This document shows, in pieces, positions 14,832 to 22,610 of a stretch of 64,000 nucleotides of DNA (the stretch's first letter is position 1; each line of letters starts with the position of its first letter). The position numbers and the translations under genes were made by a program. Where the stretch lies: assembly GCF_027920545.1 (NCBI RefSeq), contig NZ_CP115859.1, positions 1,054,001 through 1,118,000 of the forward strand. Direction: 5' to 3'. This stretch comes from Chryseobacterium camelliae. Lineage in GTDB: Bacteria > Bacteroidota > Bacteroidia > Flavobacteriales > Weeksellaceae. The notes below the pieces were generated by a model. It ran no database searches. It was not told the DNA's origin and worked only from the letters and a program-made list of their open reading frames with translations.

Positions 14832-16421
14832 ATGCCGAGAAACAAAAGGAATATTCTACTGCTGATTTTCATTTTTTACTCCATTTTTACAAACGGACAG
14901 TCTGGCCCTGACTTTAGTATTCTGGCAGATAAAGCGTTTCAAAAGCTGTATCAAAATCCTGATGACTGCATTAGCTACTCTCAAAGTCTTCTCCTGAGTG
15001 ATCAGAATATAGAGCATAAACTCGTATTGCAAAACATCATTTCACAAGCTTATGCCATGAAGGGCGATTATGTTCAGTCTGTAAGTATCTCTACACAACA
15101 GGAAGATTTTCAACAAAATAATCTTTCTTATTTCATGCAGGCTTTTGGAAACTATAATCTTGCGGAACAATATCAAAATCTGGATTTATATGATCAGTCC
15201 AAAAAAATCATTGCTCATCTTCTGTCAGATCAGAATCTTCTAAAAAGTAATGATCCTAGCCTGAGAATAACAGTAGCCAAAATTTATCAGCTCCAGGCGC
15301 TAAACCTTGGAATCAACAGAGACTATCCATCAGCGTTGAAATATCTCACAAAAAGCGATCAGTATACGAATAGCAGTAATGAGGAAAATATTATCACTCA
15401 AATTGAAAATAAGATTTTCCGCTCGTCTTATTTACTGAGGCAAAATAAATTAAATGAATCTAAAAAACTTACAGACAAGGTAATTGCTCATCTTGAAAAA
15501 TATAAAGAGCATCCTTTTTTATTGAGCCTCGCCTATGAAACTTTGTCCAGATATTATTTCCTTAAGCAGGATTATACAACATCGGTTTCTAAATCGGAAA
15601 TGGCACTTTCGCAGATTGAGAGTCTTCCGTTCAGCAGTTTAAAAATTAAAATTTATGAATCGTTATCGCGAAACTATTTTGCGCTTCATGATGATGTTAA
15701 ATACCACCAATACAATAAGCTTTACATTAATTTAACAACCAAAGAAGACTCCAATACCAAAGAAGGAATACGGTATATTGTAAAGCTTGCGGAAACCAAC
15801 CAAAATAAGAGTATTGAATTTCAAAAGCAGAATTACGCACAGTCTTTAGGAATTTTATTATTAATCGTGACTTTCATAATCCTTGCATTGCTCATTTATT
15901 TTTTAATTATCAAAAGCAAAAACAAAGACTTAAAAAAACAGTTCGACTTTTTTGAAAAGCAAAGCAAACGCGAACAGAAAGCACACTCTTCCTTACCTGT
16001 CATAAAAGAAATTCCGATTATCGAAAAGAATTCTGAAAAAGATTCGAATAAAATATCTAAGGAAAAAGAAGAGGAAATCCTTCAAAAACTTGAAGAATTT
16101 GAACAATCTGACCGGTTTTTGAATAAAAGCATGTCGCTCTCCCTGCTTTCTTCCCAAATGGAGATCAATACAAAATACCTGTCTGAAGTCATTAATACTC
16201 ATAAAGAAAAAAACTTCAACGGATACATCAATGAATTAAGGATTAATCATATTGCTCATTTATTGAGAACCGATTCCGTATTCCTTAATTATAAAGTAAG
16301 CTATCTTGCAGAATATTCAGGATTTTCGTCTCACAGCACATTTACAACTGTGTTCAAATCCGTTACGGGAATGTCTCCCAATACCTATATCCAGGAAATC
16401 AGTAAAAGTAAAATTGTATGA
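14832..16421 (+). CDS. TPR-containing membrane protein with C-terminal AraC-type DNA-binding domain
   Basis: 529 residues from the ATG at 14832, chosen because a signal sequence follows at once (NILLLIFIFYSIFTNGQS); an upstream TTG would add 21 residues in front of it. Residues 25-330 are TPR-like helices outside the cytoplasmic membrane. A single TM segment is at about 335-358 (ILLLIVTFIILALLIYFL), then a charged linker, then an AraC/XylS HTH at 435-525 ('SLLSSQMEINTKYLSEVIN', 'YLAEYSGFSSHSTFTTVFK'). The layout suggests that a periplasmic signal controls a membrane-tethered transcription factor. The stop overlaps the ATG of the next gene (ATGA), a shorter relative. Target genes unknown. Confidence 0.85.
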   Translation: MPRNKRNILLLIFIFYSIFTNGQSGPDFSILADKAFQKLYQNPDDCISYSQSLLLSDQNIEHKLVLQNIISQAYAMKGDYVQSVSISTQQEDFQQNNLSYFMQAFGNYNLAEQYQNLDLYDQSKKIIAHLLSDQNLLKSNDPSLRITVAKIYQLQALNLGINRDYPSALKYLTKSDQYTNSSNEENIITQIENKIFRSSYLLRQNKLNESKKLTDKVIAHLEKYKEHPFLLSLAYETLSRYYFLKQDYTTSVSKSEMALSQIESLPFSSLKIKIYESLSRNYFALHDDVKYHQYNKLYINLTTKEDSNTKEGIRYIVKLAETNQNKSIEFQKQNYAQSLGILLLIVTFIILALLIYFLIIKSKNKDLKKQFDFFEKQSKREQKAHSSLPVIKEIPIIEKNSEKDSNKISKEKEEEILQKLEEFEQSDRFLNKSMSLSLLSSQMEINTKYLSEVINTHKEKNFNGYINELRINHIAHLLRTDSVFLNYKVSYLAEYSGFSSHSTFTTVFKSVTGMSPNTYIQEISKSKIV

Positions 16422-17551
16422 AATTCATTTTAAAAATATTTTCATTCCTGTTATTAAGCTTTTATATTTCTGTAAGTGCTCAAAAAGTACCTGTAGATTC
16501 TTTGATGAAAAAAGCTTATAATGAAATTTATGATAATCCGGATAACGCAATTAAAATTGGTAAAAATCTGTTAAAAAAAGATCATGAGATTAACACCTCT
16601 ATCAAAATTTATATGCTGCTTTCCACGGCAAATATTGCCAAAAGGAATTTTGATGAGTCTTTGAAATACATTTTAAAGGCTAAAGAACTTTCACAAAAAA
16701 CAAACGATGTCAAAAATCAGGCAAGTGTACTCGTTGCAGTTGCCATACAATATCAGCAAATGGAACTTTTTAGCAAAAGTCTTGAAACCCTCAACGAAGC
16801 AGCTCTATACTTGGCAAAAGTTCCTGAAAATTCACCTGAGAAATACATAGAAACCGCCAGAAGCTATGCTATACGAGGGATGATTTATAAGAGCCAGTCG
16901 AATTCAGAAATTGCTCTTGAAAAATTTCTTACTTCTCTGCAAAATTTTGAAAAAGTTCCTTTACAAAAAATGACCTACTCAAATGTGAGCGTAGTGTATT
17001 ATAACATTGGGTATTGTTATCTGAACCTGAACCAAATCGACAAAGCACAGCATGCATTTTTACAATCTGTAAATTATGCACAGAAAAATCATGCAAAAAG
17101 CCTTGAAGCCTTTGCTTTAAAGGGAATGGCCGAAATGCACAAACAAAAGCGGGAACATCAGACCGCCGTAAATCTTTTACAGAAAGCAGAAAGCCTTAGT
17201 AAAAATACCGGTGATATTGTTCTTAATGAAGGTATTTATAAAGAAATGGCAGACAATCATCTGGCTTTAGGGAGGCAAGATTTCTATCAACTCTATAATA
17301 AAAAGTATTTTGAAATGCGTTTCAAAAGAAAGGAAAACGAATTAATTTCCATCAACCAGGTAATTAATAATCACAACAAAGAAACTTCTATCAAAAGCAA
17401 AGAGATTAAATCCTATTATAGTAATGTAATGATTATTTCGGCTATTGCAGGAGCAATTATTATAGCTGTTCTTTTATACCTGATTTTAAAAATTAAAAAG
17501 CTCAATAATAAGCATCAAAAAGAAATACAGCATATTATACGGACTTCATAG
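16418..17551 (+). CDS. TPR membrane protein, relative of the upstream regulator but without HTH
   Basis: 377 residues. Signal peptide 1-21 (SFYISVSAQ), TPR-like helices 25-330 ('DNPDNAIKIGKNLLKK' parallels 'QNPDDCISYSQSLLL' in the upstream protein), one TM at about 337-358 (IISAIAGAIIIAVLLYLIL), then only about 20 cytoplasmic residues. The domain order is the same as in the upstream gene, but the protein ends where the linker and AraC domain should begin. The start is coupled to the upstream stop (ATGA, 16418-16421), so the two are made together. It might sense a ligand, pair with the regulator or act as a decoy; this is inference. A terminator follows. Confidence 0.82.
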   Translation: MKFILKIFSFLLLSFYISVSAQKVPVDSLMKKAYNEIYDNPDNAIKIGKNLLKKDHEINTSIKIYMLLSTANIAKRNFDESLKYILKAKELSQKTNDVKNQASVLVAVAIQYQQMELFSKSLETLNEAALYLAKVPENSPEKYIETARSYAIRGMIYKSQSNSEIALEKFLTSLQNFEKVPLQKMTYSNVSVVYYNIGYCYLNLNQIDKAQHAFLQSVNYAQKNHAKSLEAFALKGMAEMHKQKREHQTAVNLLQKAESLSKNTGDIVLNEGIYKEMADNHLALGRQDFYQLYNKKYFEMRFKRKENELISINQVINNHNKETSIKSKEIKSYYSNVMIISAIAGAIIIAVLLYLILKIKKLNNKHQKEIQHIIRTS

Positions 17552-17560
17552 CCTATAAAC

Positions 17561-17592
17561 AAAAAAACATCCCGGTCGGAATGTTTTTTTTA
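17561..17592 (+). terminator. Rho-independent terminator after TPR operon
   Basis: A7-rich stem AAAAAAACAT/ATGTTTTTTT with a CC/GG extension and one bulge, followed by T-rich sequence. It lies between convergent genes and may serve both. Confidence 0.7.
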
Positions 17593-17608
17593 TTTATTTA
17601 TCATAAGA

Positions 17609-19255
17609 TTATTTACCGATAGCTTCGGTAATCGGGTTTCCTACATTTCCGCTGGGAAACTGGATTTTCAGTAAAGAAGAAACCGTAGGCGCAATATCTG
17701 TCATAAAATAAGGCTTATTGCTTTCTCCGCGCTGAATTCCCCATCCCATAAAAATTAACGGAATATGTGAATCATAAGAGTTCCAGACACTATGCGTGGT
17801 TCCAGTTTTTGAATAAGGAGGCAACATAGAATCATGGGAAATCAGCTGAATATCACCGCTTCTTTGTCTGTTAATTCCATTGATGATTCTCTGTTTGATA
17901 GGTTCCGGAATAGTAGCTTCCTGAACTTCCGTTACAGAAACCGCATACAAAACGGTAGGATCTTTTTCTAATTCCTTAATTGCAAAATCTCTTACATCAT
18001 CCAATTCAAGTTTATTATCCTTCATCAGTTTTCTGTCAAAATAAACCTGGTAATTATCAACAGCATTAATCAGTTTATCAACTCCGAATTTTTCTTTTAA
18101 TCTTTCATTGATATTTTTTTCCATCCCTTCGCCGAAGAAACCTGTTGCAATTTTATGTTCCTGCAAAAACCCTACAGAATGTGCTCCTCCGTGATCTGCA
18201 GAAAGAAAAACCGTATATTGCCCTTTCCCTACTTTTGAGTCCAAATAATTAAAAAACTGGGCTAAATCCTGGTCTAGCCTTAAATAAACATCTTCCACCT
18301 CAATAGAATTCGGACCAAATTTATGACCTGCATAATCCGTTGATGCCAGATTGATCGCCAAAAAGTCGGTAATATCATCACCTCCCAGCTTTTCTCCTTC
18401 TACAGAAGCTTCTGCCAGCTTCAAAGTCAATGTATTTCCAAAAGGTGTATAACGGATATTATCTTTTTTCGCTTTGTAATCAGCGGCTAAATTACTGTAA
18501 GGAAAAGTAGGTGTCTTAGCACTCCCCAGCAATCCTTCCCAGGAAGAATTATCCGGAGAACTTTCTGTATATTGATTGATCGGAAGTAATGTATTCCAAC
18601 CGTTTGCTACCAGTTTATCCGGTAAATTCTGAGAATTGAAAGATTTCACCCATTGTGGCAAATCATTCATATACCAAGAGCTTGTAATAAAATCTCCTGA
18701 AGAATCATCAAACCAAAAAGCCCCGTTCGGATTGTGACCGGCCGGTAAGATGGAAGCCCTGTCTTTCAGAGAAACCCCGATTACTTTTCCCTGGAAATTG
18801 GTTGCCAATCTCAGTTCGTCGGTAACCGTTGTAGACCAAAGGTTTTTCGGAGAGTGACTTCCGATTTTTGCATTGGTTGTCCCTACAGGTTTTACATTCT
18901 CGTCTGTTGTACAATATACATTTTGACCTGTTTCCTTGTCTGTCCAGTCATTTCCAGCAATCCCATGAATAGCCGGAACCGAACCCGTATAAATACAAGT
19001 ATGTCCTAAAGCCGTAACGGTAGGAACATACGGAATATGAACATTATTTAAAGAATATCCCGTCCCTAACAATCTTTTGAAACCTTCGTTACCATATTTA
19101 TTATAAAAACGATGCAGGTAGTCCCACCTCATCTGATCTACTACCAAACCCACTACCAATTTCGGTCTTTCTATTTGTGAATTTTTGTTCTTCTGCGCAT
19201 TGATTGTAAAAACGGACAAAAAAGTAACCGCTGCAATCGAAATTTTCCTAAGCAT
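17609..19255 (-). CDS. pafA: PafA-type alkaline phosphatase
   Basis: 548 residues from the ATG at 19255, which begins the signal peptide (RKISIAAVTFLSVFTINAQ); an upstream ATG adds eight residues without benefit. The alkaline phosphatase superfamily core matches the well-studied flavobacterial PafA (about 546 residues). With a +2 shift the active site is in place: nucleophile T81, N102, and the K164/R166 pair in VSLKDRAS, with Zn ligands in VVDQM (D40), ASTDYAGHKFGP and LSADHGGAHS. It is a periplasmic phosphomonoesterase with two zinc ions that supplies phosphate. PafA enzymes are not product-inhibited and work without phosphate-starvation control in some hosts. Regulation here is not visible. 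Confidence 0.93.
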   Translation of the reverse strand: MLRKISIAAVTFLSVFTINAQKNKNSQIERPKLVVGLVVDQMRWDYLHRFYNKYGNEGFKRLLGTGYSLNNVHIPYVPTVTALGHTCIYTGSVPAIHGIAGNDWTDKETGQNVYCTTDENVKPVGTTNAKIGSHSPKNLWSTTVTDELRLATNFQGKVIGVSLKDRASILPAGHNPNGAFWFDDSSGDFITSSWYMNDLPQWVKSFNSQNLPDKLVANGWNTLLPINQYTESSPDNSSWEGLLGSAKTPTFPYSNLAADYKAKKDNIRYTPFGNTLTLKLAEASVEGEKLGGDDITDFLAINLASTDYAGHKFGPNSIEVEDVYLRLDQDLAQFFNYLDSKVGKGQYTVFLSADHGGAHSVGFLQEHKIATGFFGEGMEKNINERLKEKFGVDKLINAVDNYQVYFDRKLMKDNKLELDDVRDFAIKELEKDPTVLYAVSVTEVQEATIPEPIKQRIINGINRQRSGDIQLISHDSMLPPYSKTGTTHSVWNSYDSHIPLIFMGWGIQRGESNKPYFMTDIAPTVSSLLKIQFPSGNVGNPITEAIGK

Positions 19256-19360
19256 CCAGTAAAATTTTATTGAGAGCAAATTTACGGGTTTTAAAAATTT
19301 TGGTGTGTGAAATTTTGTTTAAATTTATCCTCGTACTTTATCTTTCACTTATTTTCATTG

Positions 19361-19903
19361 ATGATTGAAATCAAAAAACTGGAAAAGCTCACTTCCAATC
19401 CCACTTTAAATTGGGGGTTCAACGGTTATGAAACCGATAAGATTTTTAGTGTTTCCACCATCAAAATGGGGAGTTCTTTTGAGTTCAGCTTAAGAGAAAA
19501 AAAGCAATATTATAAAAAGGTTTGGGAAACCAATAATGAAGATATTGATCATCTTAATGATATTATAAGTCAGGGGAATTCCTTCGGAGCTTTTGAAAAC
19601 AATGAATTAATCGGTTGGGCGATTTGTGATTTTAGAGCATGGAACAACAGTCTTTTCATTGAAAGCATTTTGGTTCATGAAAAATTTCGCGGTCAGAGTA
19701 TCGGAAAGCTCCTTATTAAAAATATCAACCGAAAAGCAAGAGAACTGCAATGCAGATTGGTGGAACTGGAAACCCAAAACACCAACTATCCCGCCATACA
19801 ATTCTACCAAAACGCAGGTTTTTCCATCACAGGAATTAATACCAAATTATATAATGATTCCACTGAAACCGCTTTATTGATGAGTTTTGATGTGCTGGCT
19901 TAA
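19361..19903 (+). CDS. GNAT family N-acetyltransferase
   Basis: 180 residues from the ATG at 19361 (MIEIKKLEKL); an upstream GTG would add a hydrophobic stretch not typical of the family. The acetyl-CoA loop is 'HEKFRGQSIGKLLI' near residues 107-120. It is followed by 'RLVELETQNTNYPAIQFYQNAGF', the strand-helix pair of streptothricin acetyltransferase-like GNATs. Whether it confers drug resistance is unknown. It is divergent from pafA and convergent with the AraC gene. Confidence 0.85.
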   Translation: MIEIKKLEKLTSNPTLNWGFNGYETDKIFSVSTIKMGSSFEFSLREKKQYYKKVWETNNEDIDHLNDIISQGNSFGAFENNELIGWAICDFRAWNNSLFIESILVHEKFRGQSIGKLLIKNINRKARELQCRLVELETQNTNYPAIQFYQNAGFSITGINTKLYNDSTETALLMSFDVLA

Positions 19904-19982
19904 AAACATAGTCTTTTCATGAGAACAAGAAATTTCTCAAACCTCAATCTGGAATTTGAAAAATTTTAAAAACCTTGAAAGA

Positions 19983-20858
19983 TTAAATTGAAAACGGAAA
20001 GACACAACTTACAAGACTTCTGAATTCAGTAGGTTTTTTTCCTGTATGTTTTTTAATAAAATTGGTAAAGTTAGCCTCATCCGAAAATCCTAACTGATAG
20101 GAAATTTCAGAGATCGTAAGCGTTGTATATTTTACAGATTTCTCAAATTCATTCACCAACTTATCAATAATGATTTCTTTCGCCGATTTTCCTGCAATAA
20201 ATTCGGTCATGCTTGTAAGCTTTCTTGTAGAAATATGAAGAGCGCTGGCGTAATAAGAAACTTTTTTCTCCGTTTTGAAATCTCTTTGAAGCATCACCCT
20301 GAACCTGTTGACATAAGATACATATTCCAGTTTTTCATCTTTTTCAATCTCTTCATGATTGATTGCCAATAACGCGTCAAGTATTATTGTTTCAAGAGTA
20401 TTATGAGCAGCGGAAACGAAAAGTCTTTCATCTTTTTTCTGAAAATCCAACAATCGGTTCACCAAAAAATACCTCATAATGTCTTTAGGAACATCTCCTG
20501 TATATGGAGAAATAAAAATTTCACTTCCGTAATGAAAAAACAAAGCGGAATTCAGAAAAACAGAATCGGTGGAAGATTGCTCATAAAAGATCGATGAAAA
20601 GGAAAATACATATGCTTCTTTTCCTTCGCAGTCCTTAAAGCTTATACTTTTATGTGGACCGATAAAAACAGTACTGATTCCTTTTACATCATAGCTGTGA
20701 CCTTCTACGATCATTTCCAGATCATCAAACACAAACCATACATTAAAATACTCTAAGGTATTAAAGTCTTTTTTGCCCTGATTTCTTTCAATAACATAGC
20801 TTAACGGATTCATGCTGAACCCTGTTTTTTTCAATCTGTCTGTAATTGTATACGTCAT
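19983..20858 (-). CDS. AraC family transcriptional regulator
   Basis: 291 residues. The N-terminal half is a cupin-like sensing domain ('FDDLEMIVEGHSYDVKGISTVFIGPHKSI'). The C-terminal 100 residues are the double helix-turn-helix: 'VSYYASALHISTRKLTSM' and 'ISEISYQLGFSDEANFTNFIKKHTGKKPTEFR'. Cytoplasmic activator or repressor with unknown targets. It stands alone between a GNAT gene and mdh. Confidence 0.9.
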   Translation of the reverse strand: MTYTITDRLKKTGFSMNPLSYVIERNQGKKDFNTLEYFNVWFVFDDLEMIVEGHSYDVKGISTVFIGPHKSISFKDCEGKEAYVFSFSSIFYEQSSTDSVFLNSALFFHYGSEIFISPYTGDVPKDIMRYFLVNRLLDFQKKDERLFVSAAHNTLETIILDALLAINHEEIEKDEKLEYVSYVNRFRVMLQRDFKTEKKVSYYASALHISTRKLTSMTEFIAGKSAKEIIIDKLVNEFEKSVKYTTLTISEISYQLGFSDEANFTNFIKKHTGKKPTEFRSLVSCVFPFSI

Positions 20859-21020
20859 TTTCCCTCTTAAACTAATCGGCGATTAAATTAGTAAAAAATA
20901 CCTAAATCTCAACTTTTTTCTTTCCTACTCCTATTTTTTAAAATTAATCAAAAGATTCTTTAAATTTCCGTTAACAGATAACGTTATTCATTAGAAACGT
21001 TATTTTAAAATCTATATCAT

Positions 21021-21050
21021 AAAAAACCGCGCCCTTCGGGCGCGGTTTCA
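21021..21050 (-). terminator. Rho-independent terminator of mdh
   Basis: Perfect 11-bp GC-rich stem (21024-21034 with 21038-21048), 3-nt loop and a T-run on the minus strand. It lies about 20 bp past the mdh stop codon. Confidence 0.88.
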
Positions 21051-21068
21051 TTTATATGGTGTTATAAA

Positions 21069-21995
21069 TTAAAACTTTAAATCGCCATTTACTTCTCTTA
21101 CAGCCTGAGCCGCTTCAGCAAACTTCAATTGCTCTTCAGCAGTAAGGGTAATGTTTACGATTTTTTCCACACCGTTTGCTCCAATAATTGCAGGAACACC
21201 TAAGCAGATATCATTTTGTCCGTATTCTCCTTCAAGCATTAGAGAACAAGGAATCATTTTCTTTTGATCACATGCAATTGCCTGAACCATTACAGAAACT
21301 GCTGCACCTGGAGCATACCAAGCAGAAGTTCCTAATAATTTCGTAAGAGTTGCTCCTCCTACTTTAGTTTCTTCAATTACATATTTTTGTTGCTCTTCAT
21401 CTAAAAATTCTGTTACCGGAACACCGTTTCTGGTTGCTTTGCTCAATAGAGGAAGCATACCTGTATCACTGTGAGCTGCAATTACCATTCCATCCACATC
21501 AGAAATCGGGCTTTCCAATGCTTCAGCCAATCTGTATTTAAATCTTGCAGAATCTAAAGCACCTCCCATTCCGATAATTCTGTTTTTAGGAAGACCAGAA
21601 GTTTTGTGTACCAGATAAGCCATTGTATCCATTGGGTTAGAAACCACAATAATAATTACGTTTGGAGAATGCTTTACCAGGTTTTCAGTAACTTCTTTTA
21701 CAATTCCTGCGTTGATACCGATCAATTCTTCTCTCGTCATTCCCGGTTTTCTTGGAATTCCTGAAGTGATAACAGCTACATGAGAACCTGCAGTTTTACT
21801 GTAATCTCCTGTTGTTCCGGTAATTTTTGTATCAAATCCGTTCAACGATGCTGTTTGCATCAAATCCATTGCTTTACCTTCAGCAAATCCTTCTTTAATG
21901 TCTACCAAAACTACCTCTGAACAGAAGTTTTTCATAGCGATGTATTCTGCACAGCTTGCCCCTACAGCGCCTGCTCCTACTACAGTTACTTTCAT
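21069..21995 (-). CDS. mdh: Malate dehydrogenase
   Basis: 308 residues, LDH-like (type 3) malate dehydrogenase. The NAD-binding loop is VGAGAVGASCAEYIA at the N-terminus, with an acidic residue (D34) after the second strand selecting NAD. The substrate-loop arginines are in GIPRKPGMTREEL near 80-92, N in VVSNPMD near 118-124, and the catalytic histidine in IAAHSDTGML near 175. It interconverts malate and oxaloacetate in the TCA cycle. Single gene with promoter 22051-22081 and a strong terminator. The promoter is overlaid by a perfect 15-bp inverted repeat, so expression may be controlled. Confidence 0.94.
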   Translation of the reverse strand: MKVTVVGAGAVGASCAEYIAMKNFCSEVVLVDIKEGFAEGKAMDLMQTASLNGFDTKITGTTGDYSKTAGSHVAVITSGIPRKPGMTREELIGINAGIVKEVTENLVKHSPNVIIIVVSNPMDTMAYLVHKTSGLPKNRIIGMGGALDSARFKYRLAEALESPISDVDGMVIAAHSDTGMLPLLSKATRNGVPVTEFLDEEQQKYVIEETKVGGATLTKLLGTSAWYAPGAAVSVMVQAIACDQKKMIPCSLMLEGEYGQNDICLGVPAIIGANGVEKIVNITLTAEEQLKFAEAAQAVREVNGDLKF

Positions 21996-22050
21996 AATGT
22001 ATACTTTTTTTAAAATTTATTTATAAAGTTTTGTCCAAAATTTTAACTCC

Positions 22051-22081
22051 CAAATTTAATAATTCCTGAAAAATTGAGCAA
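22051..22081 (-). promoter_or_regulatory. Promoter of mdh
   Basis: Minus strand: TTG (22079-22081), 20-nt spacer, TAAATTTG (22051-22058), matching TAnnTTTG exactly. The start codon lies about 50 bp downstream. Confidence 0.55.
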
Positions 22082-22094
22082 TTTTTCAGGAATT
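22061..22094. promoter_or_regulatory. Perfect 15-bp inverted repeat over the mdh promoter
   Basis: AATTCCTGAAAAATT and its exact inverse around a 4-nt centre (22076-22079). It covers the -33 box and most of the spacer, the position of a repressor operator. A hairpin role is the alternative, though no U-run follows on either strand. Confidence 0.5.
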
Positions 22095-22298
22095 ATAATT
22101 GGATTTTTAGTAAATTAATTGATGCTCAGCAAAAAAGCCTTCTTATTTTCACCATAATCCTTCGCAAATTCGTTCTTGTTTTTTCATGCTGGTAAAAGCT
22201 TACAACAGTTTATTACTATAACCGGATTATGATTTTAAACACGTATTTCATATTAAATTTTAGAAAAAAAATGTTAGTCAATAAAATTTCACTGAATA

Positions 22299-22592
22299 TT
22301 TGTCGGACCACTTTCTGAAAAATGGACTTCCAAATACGGAAGTGTAGTGAGTACTTCCTGGGATATTGCATCTGCAGACGGTATGAACGAAAAAGGCCTG
22401 ATTGCCAATCTTCTCTGGCTCGGAGAATCACAATATCCGAAATTCGATCCTAAAGGCAGAAAAAAAGGTGTTGCCATTTCATTATGGGCACAATATTTTC
22501 TGGACAATATAGCAGGTTTTTGTTTTTCAGGAAGAAGTAATGTCAATAAAAAAACCCTCTGTATATTTCCAGAGGGCTCCATAAAAAACTGA
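22299..22592 (+). pseudogene. Remnant of a choloylglycine hydrolase / penicillin V acylase family gene
   Basis: An open stretch from 22299 reads 'EKWTSKYGSVVSTSWDIASA', then 'DGMNEKGLIANLLWLGESQY' and 'KKGVAISLWAQYFLDN', the middle part of linear-amide C-N hydrolases (Ntn fold). The first part of the enzyme, including the catalytic N-terminal Cys, is missing behind a TGA (22293). After about 22510 the homology stops and the frame runs into the terminator of the next gene. It is a dead fragment of about 70 recognisable residues out of roughly 350. Confidence 0.75.
22546..22577 (-). terminator. Rho-independent terminator of the SprB-like gene
   Basis: Minus strand: stem CCCTCTG (22555-22561) with CAGAGGG (22570-22576), then a run of seven or more T. 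It lies about 35 bp past the stop codon. Confidence 0.75.
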
Positions 22593-22610
22593 ATTGTAGA
22601 ACAATAAGAA

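Larger units (their letters stand above)
21996..22298. other. Intergenic region upstream of mdh
   Basis: Apart from the mdh promoter and inverted repeat, the part from 22095 to 22298 shows no supported gene. A short minus-strand open stretch (about 22126-22188, ending LLSIN) follows a stop codon directly and looks like decayed coding sequence at most. Confidence 0.5.

Noticed and set aside
22126..22188. Minus-strand coding-like tail (ends LLSIN) upstream of mdh
   Set aside because: Directly preceded by a stop codon; at most 22 residues and no recognised family.
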